Assembly: GCA_004213175.1 (NCBI GenBank)
Contig: SHAT01000003.1
Location: forward strand, 1 to 64,000
Length of the DNA stretch: 64,000 bases
Source of the DNA: Pseudomonadota bacterium
Lineage (GTDB): Bacteria > SAR324 > NAC60-12
Direction of reading: 5' to 3'
Shown here: piece after piece, positions 46,892 through 55,410 of the stretch
Numbering within the stretch: position 1 is the stretch's first letter
Layout: each line of letters begins with the position of its first letter
Position numbers and translations under genes: made by a program
The notes under the pieces: generated by a model
Told to the model about the DNA's origin: nothing
What the model saw: only the letters and a program-made list of their open reading frames with translations
Database searches by the model: none

Positions 46892-47947
46892 TTAATACTC
46901 CTTTAAGCGATGTGCAACATTGAAGACATAAAGCAGAAGCGCCGCTCTGATATAAACGCCGTTACGCAACTGTCTCCAGTACATGGCGCGTGGATCGGCA
47001 TCAACTTCCGGAGAAATTTCGTGGCGTCTTGGCAAAGGATGCAAAATGATGGAATCTTTTTTCATTCGGTTGACATTATCTGGAGTCAGACTATATTGTG
47101 AATAATCAATTAGGTTGGACTCTCCAGACAGGTCATACTCATCCTGAATCCTTGTCATATAAATGCAGTCGATTTTTGAGATAACACTTTCCAAGTTGTC
47201 AGTTTTATTTATTTTCACACACTGCGAGAGCAAATATTCTTCCAGGTCTGTTGCAATCTGAAAAGAAGAAGGTGCAATAAAATCCATTTCTACTTCTTTA
47301 TATTGACTTAATAGCATGACTGATGAACGAACAGCTCTTCCACGAAGTAAATCTCCCACAAAAGCATATCTTTTTTTGCGGATACCTCCATATTCCTGAA
47401 ATGAGCGGTGCATGGTGTAAAGGTCTAGCAGAGCCTGAGTTGGATGCTGATCTTTGCCGCTTCCACCATTCATGATGGGGACACTACGTCCGGTATTGTC
47501 CAGTAAATAAGCCATATATTCGCAAAATCCTGGCTTAGGATCGCGCATGATAATCATGTCAAAATAACTGCTGAAAACCCTAACTCCGTCTTCCTGACTT
47601 TCACCTTTGTATTCTGATGATAAAGACGGGTCACGGACTTCTCCGGTGTCCATACCGACCATCTGGCAGGCAGTTAAAAATGAGAGGAAGGTTCTTGTTG
47701 AAGGCTGGGTGAAATAGAGCATCGCCTTTTTGTGGCACAACAAGGATTTCAAAAATTCAATACCGTTTGGTTTACGTGTCATTTCTTTGACATGATCTGC
47801 AATATCAAATAATTCTTCCATCAGGCTGATGGAAAACTGGTGCGAGAGCATCACATGCTGAAGGTGTCCTTCTTTTTCATAATGAAGCATCCGTTCTTCC
47901 ACTGACTGCGAAAAGTAATCTTCATAGGTTTTTAAAGATTTTTCCAT
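46892..47947 (-). CDS. pyrB: Aspartate carbamoyltransferase catalytic chain
   Basis: Joins carbamoyl phosphate and aspartate in pyrimidine synthesis. 351 aa with the carbamoyl-phosphate site FTQPSTRTFLSF (STRT), the HPTQALLDLY motif and ILHPLPRRHEI. Slightly longer than the E. coli chain (311 aa), mainly from about 40 N-terminal residues and loops. No pyrI regulatory gene follows. It sits where rpoB normally follows rplL, after a strong terminator. Confidence 0.92.
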   Translation of the reverse strand: MEKSLKTYEDYFSQSVEERMLHYEKEGHLQHVMLSHQFSISLMEELFDIADHVKEMTRKPNGIEFLKSLLCHKKAMLYFTQPSTRTFLSFLTACQMVGMDTGEVRDPSLSSEYKGESQEDGVRVFSSYFDMIIMRDPKPGFCEYMAYLLDNTGRSVPIMNGGSGKDQHPTQALLDLYTMHRSFQEYGGIRKKRYAFVGDLLRGRAVRSSVMLLSQYKEVEMDFIAPSSFQIATDLEEYLLSQCVKINKTDNLESVISKIDCIYMTRIQDEYDLSGESNLIDYSQYSLTPDNVNRMKKDSIILHPLPRRHEISPEVDADPRAMYWRQLRNGVYIRAALLLYVFNVAHRLKEY

Positions 47948-48131
47948 TTGTGAGGTAAGGCTAAAGTTTTATAAAAATATGCTACACTAGCCTAAAATTC
48001 TATTCTGTAACAGTCCAGTGTGAAATTGTGATCAAAATGAAAAGCAGTAATTAAAGTCCTAACTTGGAGGACACTTTTTCTTGGGCTGTTCAACTGTTGA
48101 ATGAGGGGGGAAATATGGGACTGATAAAAAG

Positions 48132-48163
48132 CAAGACCGTGTCCATGAAATAACACGGTCTTG
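48132..48163 (-). terminator. Intrinsic terminator after rplL
   Basis: An 11-bp perfect stem (CAAGACCGTGT with ACACGGTCTTG, 10-nt loop) followed on the minus strand by GCTTTTTATC. It closes the L10-L12 transcript just 10 nt after rplL, before pyrB. Confidence 0.9.
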
Positions 48164-48172
48164 ACAAAAAAT

Positions 48173-48568
48173 TTATTTGATTTCCGCACTTGCGCCGGCT
48201 TCTTCAAGTTTCTTTTTGATTTCCTCTGCTTCTTCTTTGGAGGCACCTTCTTTAATTGCTTTTGGAGCAGCTTCAACTGCTTCCTTAGCTTCTTTGAGCC
48301 CCAGTCCAGTGATTCCACGGACTTCTTTGATGACGTTTATTTTCTTATCACCAAAGCTGGTCAGAATAACGTCAAATTCTGTTTTTTCTTCAGTAGCAGA
48401 TTCAGTGGCTCCGACGTTAGTAGGTGCCGCTGCTACTGAAGCAGCAGCAGCACTAACACCGAATTTTTCTTCCATTTCTTTTACCAATTCAGACATTTCC
48501 AATACGGACATGTTGGCGATAAAATCAATTACTTGGTCTTTTGTGATACTTGCCATTTTATTTCTCAA
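48173..48568 (-). CDS. rplL: 50S ribosomal protein L7/L12
   Basis: Stalk protein that recruits translational GTPases. 131 aa: N-terminal dimerisation helices ([25 protein letters not shown]), Ala-rich hinge, C-terminal domain [39 protein letters not shown]. Follows rplJ after 58 nt. Confidence 0.98.
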   Translation of the reverse strand: MRNKMASITKDQVIDFIANMSVLEMSELVKEMEEKFGVSAAAASVAAAPTNVGATESATEEKTEFDVILTSFGDKKINVIKEVRGITGLGLKEAKEAVEAAPKAIKEGASKEEAEEIKKKLEEAGASAEIK

Positions 48569-48626
48569 ACAAAGGTTAAGGTCATCTCCCTCACTTACAA
48601 GTGAAGAATGTTAATAAATCGGATTA

Positions 48627-49151
48627 TTATTTGCTATCCCGAACTGCAGCCAGAATATGAACAAATTTTGTTGGTACTGCATTTAGAGTACGAACAAATT
48701 GAGTTGCTGGTGATTGCATTATGAACAACAACTTTACGATGAGCTCTTCTCTAGATGGTAATTTGGAAAGTGCTTCCACTTCACCAGTATTGAGAATACT
48801 CGTTTTACTGTCACCAACAAGGATTCCAGCAAGGATTTTCAAATTATCTACACTTTTAGTGGCCTCAGACAATACTTTGGCCTGCTGAACGGCATCGCCG
48901 TCACAGTAGACAAGTGCACGGGTTTGAGTGAACTGATCTGCAAGTTCTGCAAAAGGAGTATCTTCTGCGGCAATGCGGGCTAGAGAGTTCTTGATCACTT
49001 TCATAGTGGATGAAGCATCGTTTAGCTTCTTACGAAGTTCTACAACCTGATTTGCTTCAATACCACGATAATCAACAAGTACTGCTGCGGACATATTTTT
49101 AAAGATTGACCGAAGTTCACTGACTTGAGCCTCTTTTTGGCTTCGTTCCAT
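48627..49151 (-). CDS. rplJ: 50S ribosomal protein L10
   Basis: 174 aa stalk base protein that binds L7/L12 dimers and 23S rRNA; family features include AVLVDYRGIEANQVVELRKKL and MKVIKNSLARIA. A long structured leader (L10 leader) precedes it, by which L10 or L10-L12 represses its own translation. Confidence 0.97.
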   Translation of the reverse strand: MERSQKEAQVSELRSIFKNMSAAVLVDYRGIEANQVVELRKKLNDASSTMKVIKNSLARIAAEDTPFAELADQFTQTRALVYCDGDAVQQAKVLSEATKSVDNLKILAGILVGDSKTSILNTGEVEALSKLPSREELIVKLLFIMQSPATQFVRTLNAVPTKFVHILAAVRDSK

Positions 49152-49189
49152 AAAACCTTTCCGATAAGATTATGTTAAATAATTCGCAC

Positions 49190-49385
49190 CTTCGGTTTTT
49201 GACGGCAGTGTTTTAGGTAACACACTTCTATAGAAAAAGACTGAAAGCTGTTTCTATTTACAACAAAGGTCGAGATCAAATTGAAAAAGACAGTGGACGG
49301 GCACAGCAGAAAATTGCTTTGTCACTTTTTGAAGCTGTGTCTCGGCAGGGGGTGAATTAAGCCGTTAGGCCCCTACTGTCTTAGA
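49190..49385 (-). promoter_or_regulatory. Ribosomal protein L10 leader
   Basis: The 263-nt gap between rplA and rplJ contains, on the minus strand, GACAGTAGGGGCC, then CACCCCCTGCCGAGACAC, the paired arms and GCCGAGA core that mark L10 leaders in many bacteria. Autogenous control by L10(L12)4 is the established role. Confidence 0.8.
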
Positions 49386-49414
49386 CAATAAAACTAAAAA
49401 AACTATTTCAGATA

Positions 49415-50104
49415 TTAAATTGTTTGTGGATCTACCTTGAGGCCCGGCCCCATCGTAGAACTCAAACTAAAATTACGCAAATATATACCTTTTGAGGCTG
49501 ATGGTTTCATTCTTTTGACAGTGTCAACCAGAGCAGTAACATTTTCACAAAGCTTGTCTGCATCAAATGAAATTTTACCTACAGCAGCATGTAGGTTGCC
49601 TTGTTTATCAGCACGGAACTCTATCTGTCCTGCTTTAATATTTTTGATGGCCGATTCAACTTCGAAAGTTACAGTACCAACTTTTGGATTTGGCATCAGT
49701 CCTCTTGGACCCAGTATTTTACCTATCCGTCCAACAACTGCCATCATATCCGGTGTTGCTACTACACGGTCAAACTCTAGCCAGCCTTCTTGAATCTTTT
49801 TAGCGTAATCTTCGCCGCCTACATAATCTGCTCCGGCTTCCTCTGCTGCAATTGCTTTATCTGCTTTGGCAAAAACCAGTACACGAATTTTCTTACCCAG
49901 ACCATTAGGCATAGAACAAGTTCCACGCACTATTTGCTCAGCTTTACGTGTGTCAACACCAAGCCTCAATGCAACATCAACTGTCTCATCAAATTTGGTT
50001 GTTTTGACTTCTTTAAGTAAATCAATTGCTTTAGTTAAAGGATATAATTTTTCTGTGTCCACCTTTTTTTGAAAAATTTGTGTTCTTTTACTCAATTTTC
50101 TCAT
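49415..50104 (-). CDS. rplA: 50S ribosomal protein L1
   Basis: 229 aa, forms the L1 stalk by the E site. Typical motifs [44 protein letters not shown]. Its ATG overlaps the stop of rplK by 4 nt (ATGA), so the two are translationally coupled. Confidence 0.98.
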   Translation of the reverse strand: MRKLSKRTQIFQKKVDTEKLYPLTKAIDLLKEVKTTKFDETVDVALRLGVDTRKAEQIVRGTCSMPNGLGKKIRVLVFAKADKAIAAEEAGADYVGGEDYAKKIQEGWLEFDRVVATPDMMAVVGRIGKILGPRGLMPNPKVGTVTFEVESAIKNIKAGQIEFRADKQGNLHAAVGKISFDADKLCENVTALVDTVKRMKPSASKGIYLRNFSLSSTMGPGLKVDPQTI

Positions 50105-50526
50105 AAATCCTCTGTCAGTACGCCCATACTCCGGGCAGTTCCTGCCACGGACTTCATGGCAGATTCCAGGTTATAACAATTTAAATCAGGCATCTTCTGT
50201 TTGGCAATTTCTTCAAGTTGGCTTTTTTTCAAAGTGCCAATTTTATCCTTATTTGGAGTCGAAGAACCTTTATTAAGTCTCAGTGCTTTTTTGATGAGAA
50301 CCGGTACTGGAGGAGTTTTGGTAATAAAGGTAAATGAACGATCATTGAAGACTGTGATTACCACCGGGATGATAGTATCTTGCCCCTGAGTCTCGGCGTT
50401 GAACGCTTTGCAGAACTCCATTATGTTCACACCATGCTGCCCCAATGCAGGGCCAATCGGTGGAGATGGGTTCGCCTTCCCTGCTGGAACCTGAAGTTTA
50501 ATGTATGATGAAATTTCCTTTGCCAT
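50101..50526 (-). CDS. rplK: 50S ribosomal protein L11
   Basis: 141 aa, canonical length, with [31 protein letters not shown] and the rRNA-binding C-terminal domain. Follows nusG by 11 nt and overlaps rplA by 4 nt. Confidence 0.98.
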   Translation of the reverse strand: MAKEISSYIKLQVPAGKANPSPPIGPALGQHGVNIMEFCKAFNAETQGQDTIIPVVITVFNDRSFTFITKTPPVPVLIKKALRLNKGSSTPNKDKIGTLKKSQLEEIAKQKMPDLNCYNLESAMKSVAGTARSMGVLTEDL

Positions 50527-50537
50527 GATTTTTTGTT

Positions 50538-51371
50538 TTATTCTACTACTTGTTTTACTTTTTCGAACTCAATCTCTACAGGTGTAGGCCGGCCAAAAAT
50601 ACTTATAAGTACTTTTAATTTTCTACGTTCGAGATTTATTTCATCGATTATGCCACTAAAGTTTCCAAAAGAACCTTCAGTGATAGTCACCTTTTGTCCC
50701 AGTGAAAATTCTTCTTCTGTCGCTTTCTGCTGGAATCTTTCATTGACCTGTGAACGTATTGTTTCCAGTTCCCGTACTTCCAGTGGTAGTGGATTTTTTT
50801 GTGTTCCTCCAATAAAACCTGAAACTCGATTTATATCCATTAAAAGGTGCCACAATTCCGGGGTGAGCTCCATATGGATTAGCACATATCCAGGAAAATA
50901 TTTTTGATTTACTTTACGTTTTGTTCCGTCCTTAGTGCGAATCACATCTTCTGATGGAATGAAAATTTCTTCTACAAGATTCTCAAGACCTTCAATTTTT
51001 AATTTTTCTTGAATCGTTTGCTCTACCCGTCCTTCATAACCGGAATATGCTTGGAGGATATACCATTTTGCATTTGGGTTTTTCGGCTTTTCAGGAATCT
51101 GTTTTTCATTATCTTCTGGATGTTCACCTATTTCCGAAGTATTAATTGAAGTGAGTTCAGCTTCTAAAACTTGTTCATCACTCTCTGTTTCAATGTTCTC
51201 AGAAGAGTCTACTTCGGGGACAACATTTGTTGTCTCTGCTTTAGTGGTGTTCAATACCTGCAATTCATCCTGTTGCTTTCTCAAAGAACTGCCCGAAGTT
51301 TCTATTGTTTCTTTTTGTTCTTCCAATACCATTTTGTTTCCAGTTTGTTCTTTCACTATATTATCCAGCAA
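50538..51371 (-). CDS. nusG: Transcription termination/antitermination factor NusG with acidic N-terminal extension
   Basis: NusG couples RNA polymerase with Rho and the ribosome. The core is complete: NGN domain from [18 protein letters not shown] (about residue 101) through [11 protein letters not shown] and VSGFIGG, and KOW domain [20 protein letters not shown]. About 100 residues precede it, rich in Glu, Ser and Thr, not found in ordinary NusG of about 180 aa. Start options are TTG 51371 (overlapping the secE stop) or ATG 51332; either keeps most of the extension in frame without a stop. Downstream of secE as usual. Confidence 0.93.
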   Translation of the reverse strand: MLDNIVKEQTGNKMVLEEQKETIETSGSSLRKQQDELQVLNTTKAETTNVVPEVDSSENIETESDEQVLEAELTSINTSEIGEHPEDNEKQIPEKPKNPNAKWYILQAYSGYEGRVEQTIQEKLKIEGLENLVEEIFIPSEDVIRTKDGTKRKVNQKYFPGYVLIHMELTPELWHLLMDINRVSGFIGGTQKNPLPLEVRELETIRSQVNERFQQKATEEEFSLGQKVTITEGSFGNFSGIIDEINLERRKLKVLISIFGRPTPVEIEFEKVKQVVE

Positions 51372-51555
51372 TTACCATTTGCATGATATCTGAAAGTCCT
51401 AAATCAGCGATACCTAGATAGAGCGCTACAGCTAGGGAAACACCTACAACTACTGATGTTGATTTTAACGTTGCCTCACGTGTTGGCCACTGAACACGCT
51501 TGAATTCGGCAATGACATCTTTAAAAAACTGTTTGATTCGTTTGAACATTTTCAA
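51361..51555 (-). CDS. secE: Preprotein translocase subunit SecE
   Basis: 64 aa, short single-span SecE: amphipathic helix FFKDVIAEFKRVQWPTREATLKST then one transmembrane helix VVVGVSLAVALYLGIADLGL. Classical place between tRNA-Trp and nusG. Confidence 0.96.
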   Translation of the reverse strand: MKMFKRIKQFFKDVIAEFKRVQWPTREATLKSTSVVVGVSLAVALYLGIADLGLSDIMQMVIAG

Positions 51556-51651
51556 ATCAATGGATAAATATCAAACATCCTGAGAAAATTATTTCCTATT
51601 ACTATTTTATGCTGCAACTATTAAAGTTCAAAACTCATAGTTACTTTTTTA

Positions 51652-51727
51652 TGGCAGGGCAGACAGGGGTCGAACCTGCGACCTTCGGTTTTGGAGACCG
51701 ATGCTCTACCAACTGAGCTACTGCCCT
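51652..51727 (-). tRNA. tRNA-Trp (anticodon CCA)
   Basis: 76 nt with 7-bp acceptor AGGGCAG/CTGCCCT, anticodon loop CTCCAAA, T-loop TTCGACC and encoded 3' CCA. Lies between rpmG and secE as in most bacteria. Confidence 0.97.
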
Positions 51728-51751
51728 GTCAGGACGCAAAAATTAATTTTT

Positions 51752-51901
51752 TTATTTCGTTTCTTTATGCAAAGTATGTTTTCGATCCCACCTACAGTAT
51801 TTACGTACTTCCATACGCTCTGTTTTCAATTTCTTATTTCGGGAAGCCGTATAATTTCGTCGCTTGCACTCAGTGCATTCTAGGTGAATCGTGTCTCTCA
51901 T
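51752..51901 (-). CDS. rpmG: 50S ribosomal protein L33
   Basis: 49 aa from ATG 51901: [23 protein letters not shown], then [15 protein letters not shown]. The first CxxC pair of the zinc-binding form is present; in the second pair only the first Cys remains and the last is Asp (CRWD). A longer in-frame reading that runs into the tRNA-Thr gene is not the real start. Confidence 0.95.
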   Translation of the reverse strand: MRDTIHLECTECKRRNYTASRNKKLKTERMEVRKYCRWDRKHTLHKETK

Positions 51902-51933
51902 GATTTCTGTTTTAAAAACTATGATAATTTTTT

Positions 51934-52008
51934 TGGAGCCTGAGAGCAGGATTGAACTGCCGACCTCTTCCTTACCAAGGAAACGCTCTACCACTGAGCT
52001 ACCCAGGC
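51934..52008 (-). tRNA. tRNA-Thr (anticodon GGT)
   Basis: 75 nt, acceptor GCCTGGG/CTCAGGC with one G-U pair, anticodon loop TTGGTAA, T-loop TTCAATC, discriminator T and encoded CCA. Between tRNA-Tyr and rpmG. Confidence 0.96.
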
Positions 52009-52041
52009 TCAAAACTCACACCGTATAAGCTCTTCAAACTG

Positions 52042-52126
52042 TGGTGGGGAGAGAAGGATTCGAACCTTCGAAGGCGAAGCCGTCAGATTTACAGTCTGAT
52101 CCCGTTGACCACTTGGGTATCTCCCC
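52042..52126 (-). tRNA. tRNA-Tyr (anticodon GTA)
   Basis: 85 nt class II tRNA with acceptor GGGGAGA/TCTCCCC, anticodon loop CTGTAAA, long variable arm (about CGGCTTCGCC), T-loop TTCGAAT and encoded CCA. Confidence 0.97.
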
Positions 52127-52130
52127 ATGC

Positions 52131-52206
52131 TGGAGCTGGCAATAGGACTTGAACCTACAACCTGCTGATTACAAATCAGCTGCTCTACCAATTGAGCTAT
52201 GCCAGC
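52131..52206 (-). tRNA. tRNA-Thr (anticodon TGT)
   Basis: 76 nt, acceptor GCTGGCA/TGCCAGC, anticodon loop TTTGTAA, T-loop TTCAAGT and encoded CCA. First gene of the tRNA-Thr/Tyr/Thr cluster, 4 nt ahead of tRNA-Tyr. Confidence 0.97.
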
Positions 52207-52335
52207 ATGAGTTAAACGAATAATTATGAAATGTTATGGAGTTTTTGTCAATAGAAAACGTCAAGAGATCAGTATTTCCCTCTTTCTGTAATACAACTAG
52301 ATTAAGACTTTCTCCAGTTCGTTAAAATTAACAAA

Positions 52336-53622
52336 CTATGCGGCTGCTAAATTTACATCTGGGGATGCTGACTTTTTCGGCTCTGGAAGTTTAATCATAT
52401 GATCTTTACTGAACTGATAATCGCGAAAAACTTCTTCTGCACTCAAAAGTTGATATTTCCCATTTTCAAGTTTATGAGTCGTATCTTTCAGACGATAAAC
52501 ATAATGACCACATGTCCAGATAGTAAATTTACGGAAATGTGTGCAGAGGCATGTTTTGTCCGGGATAGAAATTTTTTCTGGTTTCTTTTCCAATTCTCTG
52601 TGGTAGGCTTCAACATATGCACAATGTCCTTTATTATCCAAGATGTATCCGAAGGCTTCACAATTAGGCCTAATTCCAGAACCTATTCCTGGAGACTGCC
52701 GTAACATCCGCATTGGATATCCAGTTGGTGAGATCGTGTTGACAACAATATCCTTCTCAACTGCCTCAAAGTAATGATTTTTTGTACGGTCCGGGAGTCC
52801 ACATTCTTTTGTAACGGTAAAGCGAGTCGCAACTTGTACCGCGGAAGCACCGGATTCAAAAAATTCCACTGCATCAGTTCCAGTAAAAACACCACCTGCA
52901 GGAATTACAGGAATTTCTAAATCATTTTCTTTTAAAAAAATCAACACATCTTGAACAATTGTTTTAAGATCATATTCCTGCCAGTCGTCGCAACCGAAAC
53001 CTAAGTGACCTCCGGCCAGAGGACCTTCTACAATTATATAATCAGGAAGTCTTTTGTACTTTGCTGCTCTTTTAAGAAAAGGTCTTAGAGCCCGCTGCGA
53101 AGAAACAATAATACCAATCAGAACATCCCTGAATCGTGGATGATCATTCATTAGTTCCATTGAACCTAAATGCAGACCTGCGCTCAATGTTATGCCATCA
53201 ACTCCTGCATCCATAGATGCATGTAAACGTGTTTGAAGAGTATCACGCGGATTGTTCATGGTAAGCTTTTCCATGCAGTTTACAAAGACTGCCCCGTCCC
53301 CCTTTTTAGCGTTCATTGTACGTCCTACATGGAGTCGCTGAGCCTCCGCCAGTCTTTCCAGATCAAACTGCACCACTTCTTTATCTGAGCTGTTGATGTT
53401 GTATTTGTATTTGCGTTGTTTTTCCTGAACAAACTGTGTCTTGAACCTTCGGTCAGAAACAGTGGGGACCATTGCGTCTGAAATGTGTCCGATACCACCT
53501 AAACGTGCTGTTTCGAGAGCAAGTTCTGCTGTTGAAATATCTACTCCCATCCCACCTACAATAATTGGAACAAATTCCTTTCCACCGAGTTTTAGGCGAA
53601 AATCATTTATAGCTTTACTCAT
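52336..53622 (-). CDS. Nitronate monooxygenase-like FMN enzyme with Cys-rich C-terminal part
   Basis: 428 aa TIM-barrel flavoprotein. Residues about 20-320 match the NMO/2-nitropropane dioxygenase fold: IIVGGMGVDISTAELALETARLGGIGHISDA, IIVEGPLAGGHLGFG, IPVIPAGGVFTGTDAVEFFESGASAVQVATRF. The C-terminal about 110 residues are additional, with a cysteine cluster (DKTCLCTHFRKFTIWTCGHYVYRLKD) that may bind metal. Substrate may be nitronates, or it may act as an enoyl reductase like FabK; its neighbour is fabI. Confidence 0.82.
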   Translation of the reverse strand: MSKAINDFRLKLGGKEFVPIIVGGMGVDISTAELALETARLGGIGHISDAMVPTVSDRRFKTQFVQEKQRKYKYNINSSDKEVVQFDLERLAEAQRLHVGRTMNAKKGDGAVFVNCMEKLTMNNPRDTLQTRLHASMDAGVDGITLSAGLHLGSMELMNDHPRFRDVLIGIIVSSQRALRPFLKRAAKYKRLPDYIIVEGPLAGGHLGFGCDDWQEYDLKTIVQDVLIFLKENDLEIPVIPAGGVFTGTDAVEFFESGASAVQVATRFTVTKECGLPDRTKNHYFEAVEKDIVVNTISPTGYPMRMLRQSPGIGSGIRPNCEAFGYILDNKGHCAYVEAYHRELEKKPEKISIPDKTCLCTHFRKFTIWTCGHYVYRLKDTTHKLENGKYQLLSAEEVFRDYQFSKDHMIKLPEPKKSASPDVNLAAA

Positions 53623-53680
53623 ATTGTGTTCCCTCTATTTGGAGTTTGACAATCAAATAAGTTGTTCATTGAGGATCGCT

Positions 53681-54463
53681 TCAATTTGCCATAATTGAAT
53701 ATCCGCAGTCTACGTAAATCACTTGTCCAGTAATCCCTGAGGAAGCTTCACTAGCTAAAAATACAGCAGTTTGTGCTACTTCATCCTGAGTCGCGGTACG
53801 TTTCATAGCTGAGTGTTCTCCAGCAACTCTCATCAATTCTGCAAAATCTTTAATGCCTGCTGAGGATAAGGTTCTGATTGCACCTGGAGAAATAACATTC
53901 ACCCTTATATTTTCTGGACCAACTTCTTTCGCCAGATATCGGGAAGAAGATTCAAGAGATGCTTTTGCTGGTCCCATTACATGATAATGCGGAACTGCCA
54001 GTAAGGAACCGATGAAACTCATGCTGAGGATACTGCCTCCTCCTCGTTTTTTCATCATAGGGATGACACCTTCTGCCAGTGGTAACAGTGAAAATGCACT
54101 AATTTCATGTGCTTTTGCATAACCGTCACGGCTAGTGCTTGAGAAATCTACTTGCAAATCCTTCTGGTCAGCAAAAGCTAAACTATGAATTAAAAAATCT
54201 AGTTCACCCCAATGGTTATTTAATGCGTCTAACAAAGATTGAATTGAGTCATCATTTGAAACATCACATTCCTGAATCAGGGATGCATTTACTTTATCAC
54301 CAAGCTTTCTGACATTTGCCTCAAAACGACCTTTGGGGTCAGCGAGATAAGTCAACGCAATTTCTGCGCCTTGTTCATGAAAATGTTCTGCTACAGCCCA
54401 GGCAATACTGCGTTGATTGCCAACTCCAAGAATAACCCCTTTTTTGCCTGATAAAATCCCCAT
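53681..54463 (-). CDS. fabI: Enoyl-[acyl-carrier-protein] reductase (NADH) FabI
   Basis: Final reduction of each fatty acid elongation cycle. 260 aa SDR: cofactor motif GVILGVGNQRSIAWAVAEHF, SLAFADQKDLQ, and the FabI active site YHVMGPAKASLES (Tyr-x6-Lys). ATG 54463 (GILSGKKGVIL) was chosen over a 26-residue upstream extension without homology-like content. Substrate-loop and C-terminus GQVIYVDCGYSIM are normal. Confidence 0.96.
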   Translation of the reverse strand: MGILSGKKGVILGVGNQRSIAWAVAEHFHEQGAEIALTYLADPKGRFEANVRKLGDKVNASLIQECDVSNDDSIQSLLDALNNHWGELDFLIHSLAFADQKDLQVDFSSTSRDGYAKAHEISAFSLLPLAEGVIPMMKKRGGGSILSMSFIGSLLAVPHYHVMGPAKASLESSSRYLAKEVGPENIRVNVISPGAIRTLSSAGIKDFAELMRVAGEHSAMKRTATQDEVAQTAVFLASEASSGITGQVIYVDCGYSIMAN

Positions 54464-54546
54464 ATTACTTTTCCAAGTTATAATAATTATTTTAAGATTT
54501 TTAAAACCGAAATAATTTTTTAGGTGAGCTTTTTTTCTCACTTTCT

Positions 54547-55410
54547 TTATTTTAGTTTAAACCTCCCAATATTGTTGCCCATCTTTATTTTTTGTCCTAA
54601 TTCCATCTCATTCAATTCAACTTGTCCAGGAGGGAACAGGCAAATGACTGTGGAGCCAAGCTCAAACATACCGACCTCTTCGCCGCGTCTCAGTTCATAA
54701 GGTTTTTTCAGTAAAACCTGTTTAGCGAGTGCACCATGAAGGTTTGAAATTTGATTATCGTAACTGATGCGAATACGTCCGACAACAGTTGCACCAACTT
54801 TTACGAGCGCACATTCACCTTTTTCAGTTTGTATGTAGGTGGTCAAACGTTCATTCCGGGCAAACAGATTTGTTACATGATGGACACCCAATGGACTGAC
54901 GGTCCATAAATCTCCAGGAATGTAGGAGAACTCATGGACCTTCCCTTTTGCCATGCTGTGAATTCTGTGGTAGTTCTGTGGAGCTAAATAAATGGTAATG
55001 AATTCTCCTCCATCATATAATCCTTCACGTTTCGAATCCTGCAGCAAATCTGCTAATCTATAATCCAGCCCTTTTGCCTGAATCAGATTTCCCTTATTGA
55101 TGCGGCCATACTCACCTATAAATCCATCTACAGGGCTTAGTAAGACATCGGGATCCGGATCCAGCGGTCGCGCGTTCGGAAGTAATTGCCTCGTGAAAAA
55201 TTCGTTGAATGTACGGAACTCTGAAACATGTTTAGTTGCTTCTGTCAGCTCAACACCAAAGAACCTTGAAAACATTTTTATCAACTGAGTCAGCAAAGGA
55301 CGTGGTATTTGAATGTCAGCCACAAACCCGCAAAGCCTGCTAAAAAGATTTCGGGGCAAAATCCACATAAAATAATATGCCGGTGGACGTCCGAATCCTA
55401 GAAGTGACAT
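54547..55410 (-). CDS. psd: Phosphatidylserine decarboxylase proenzyme
   Basis: Makes phosphatidylethanolamine at the inner membrane. 287 aa; the self-cleavage site that generates the pyruvoyl group is LGST in EVGMFELGSTVICLFPPGQV (about residue 256), and the catalytic DGFIGEYGRI and HRIHSMAKG blocks are present. ATG overlaps the ftsH stop (TGATG). Confidence 0.96.
   Translation of the reverse strand: MSLLGFGRPPAYYFMWILPRNLFSRLCGFVADIQIPRPLLTQLIKMFSRFFGVELTEATKHVSEFRTFNEFFTRQLLPNARPLDPDPDVLLSPVDGFIGEYGRINKGNLIQAKGLDYRLADLLQDSKREGLYDGGEFITIYLAPQNYHRIHSMAKGKVHEFSYIPGDLWTVSPLGVHHVTNLFARNERLTTYIQTEKGECALVKVGATVVGRIRISYDNQISNLHGALAKQVLLKKPYELRRGEEVGMFELGSTVICLFPPGQVELNEMELGQKIKMGNNIGRFKLK

Noticed and set aside
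48177-48614. Plus-strand frame (145 codons) and a second minus frame at 47992-48318 over rplL
   Set aside because: Both are shadows of rplL and its terminator; Ala/Ser- or Lys-rich with no independent signals.
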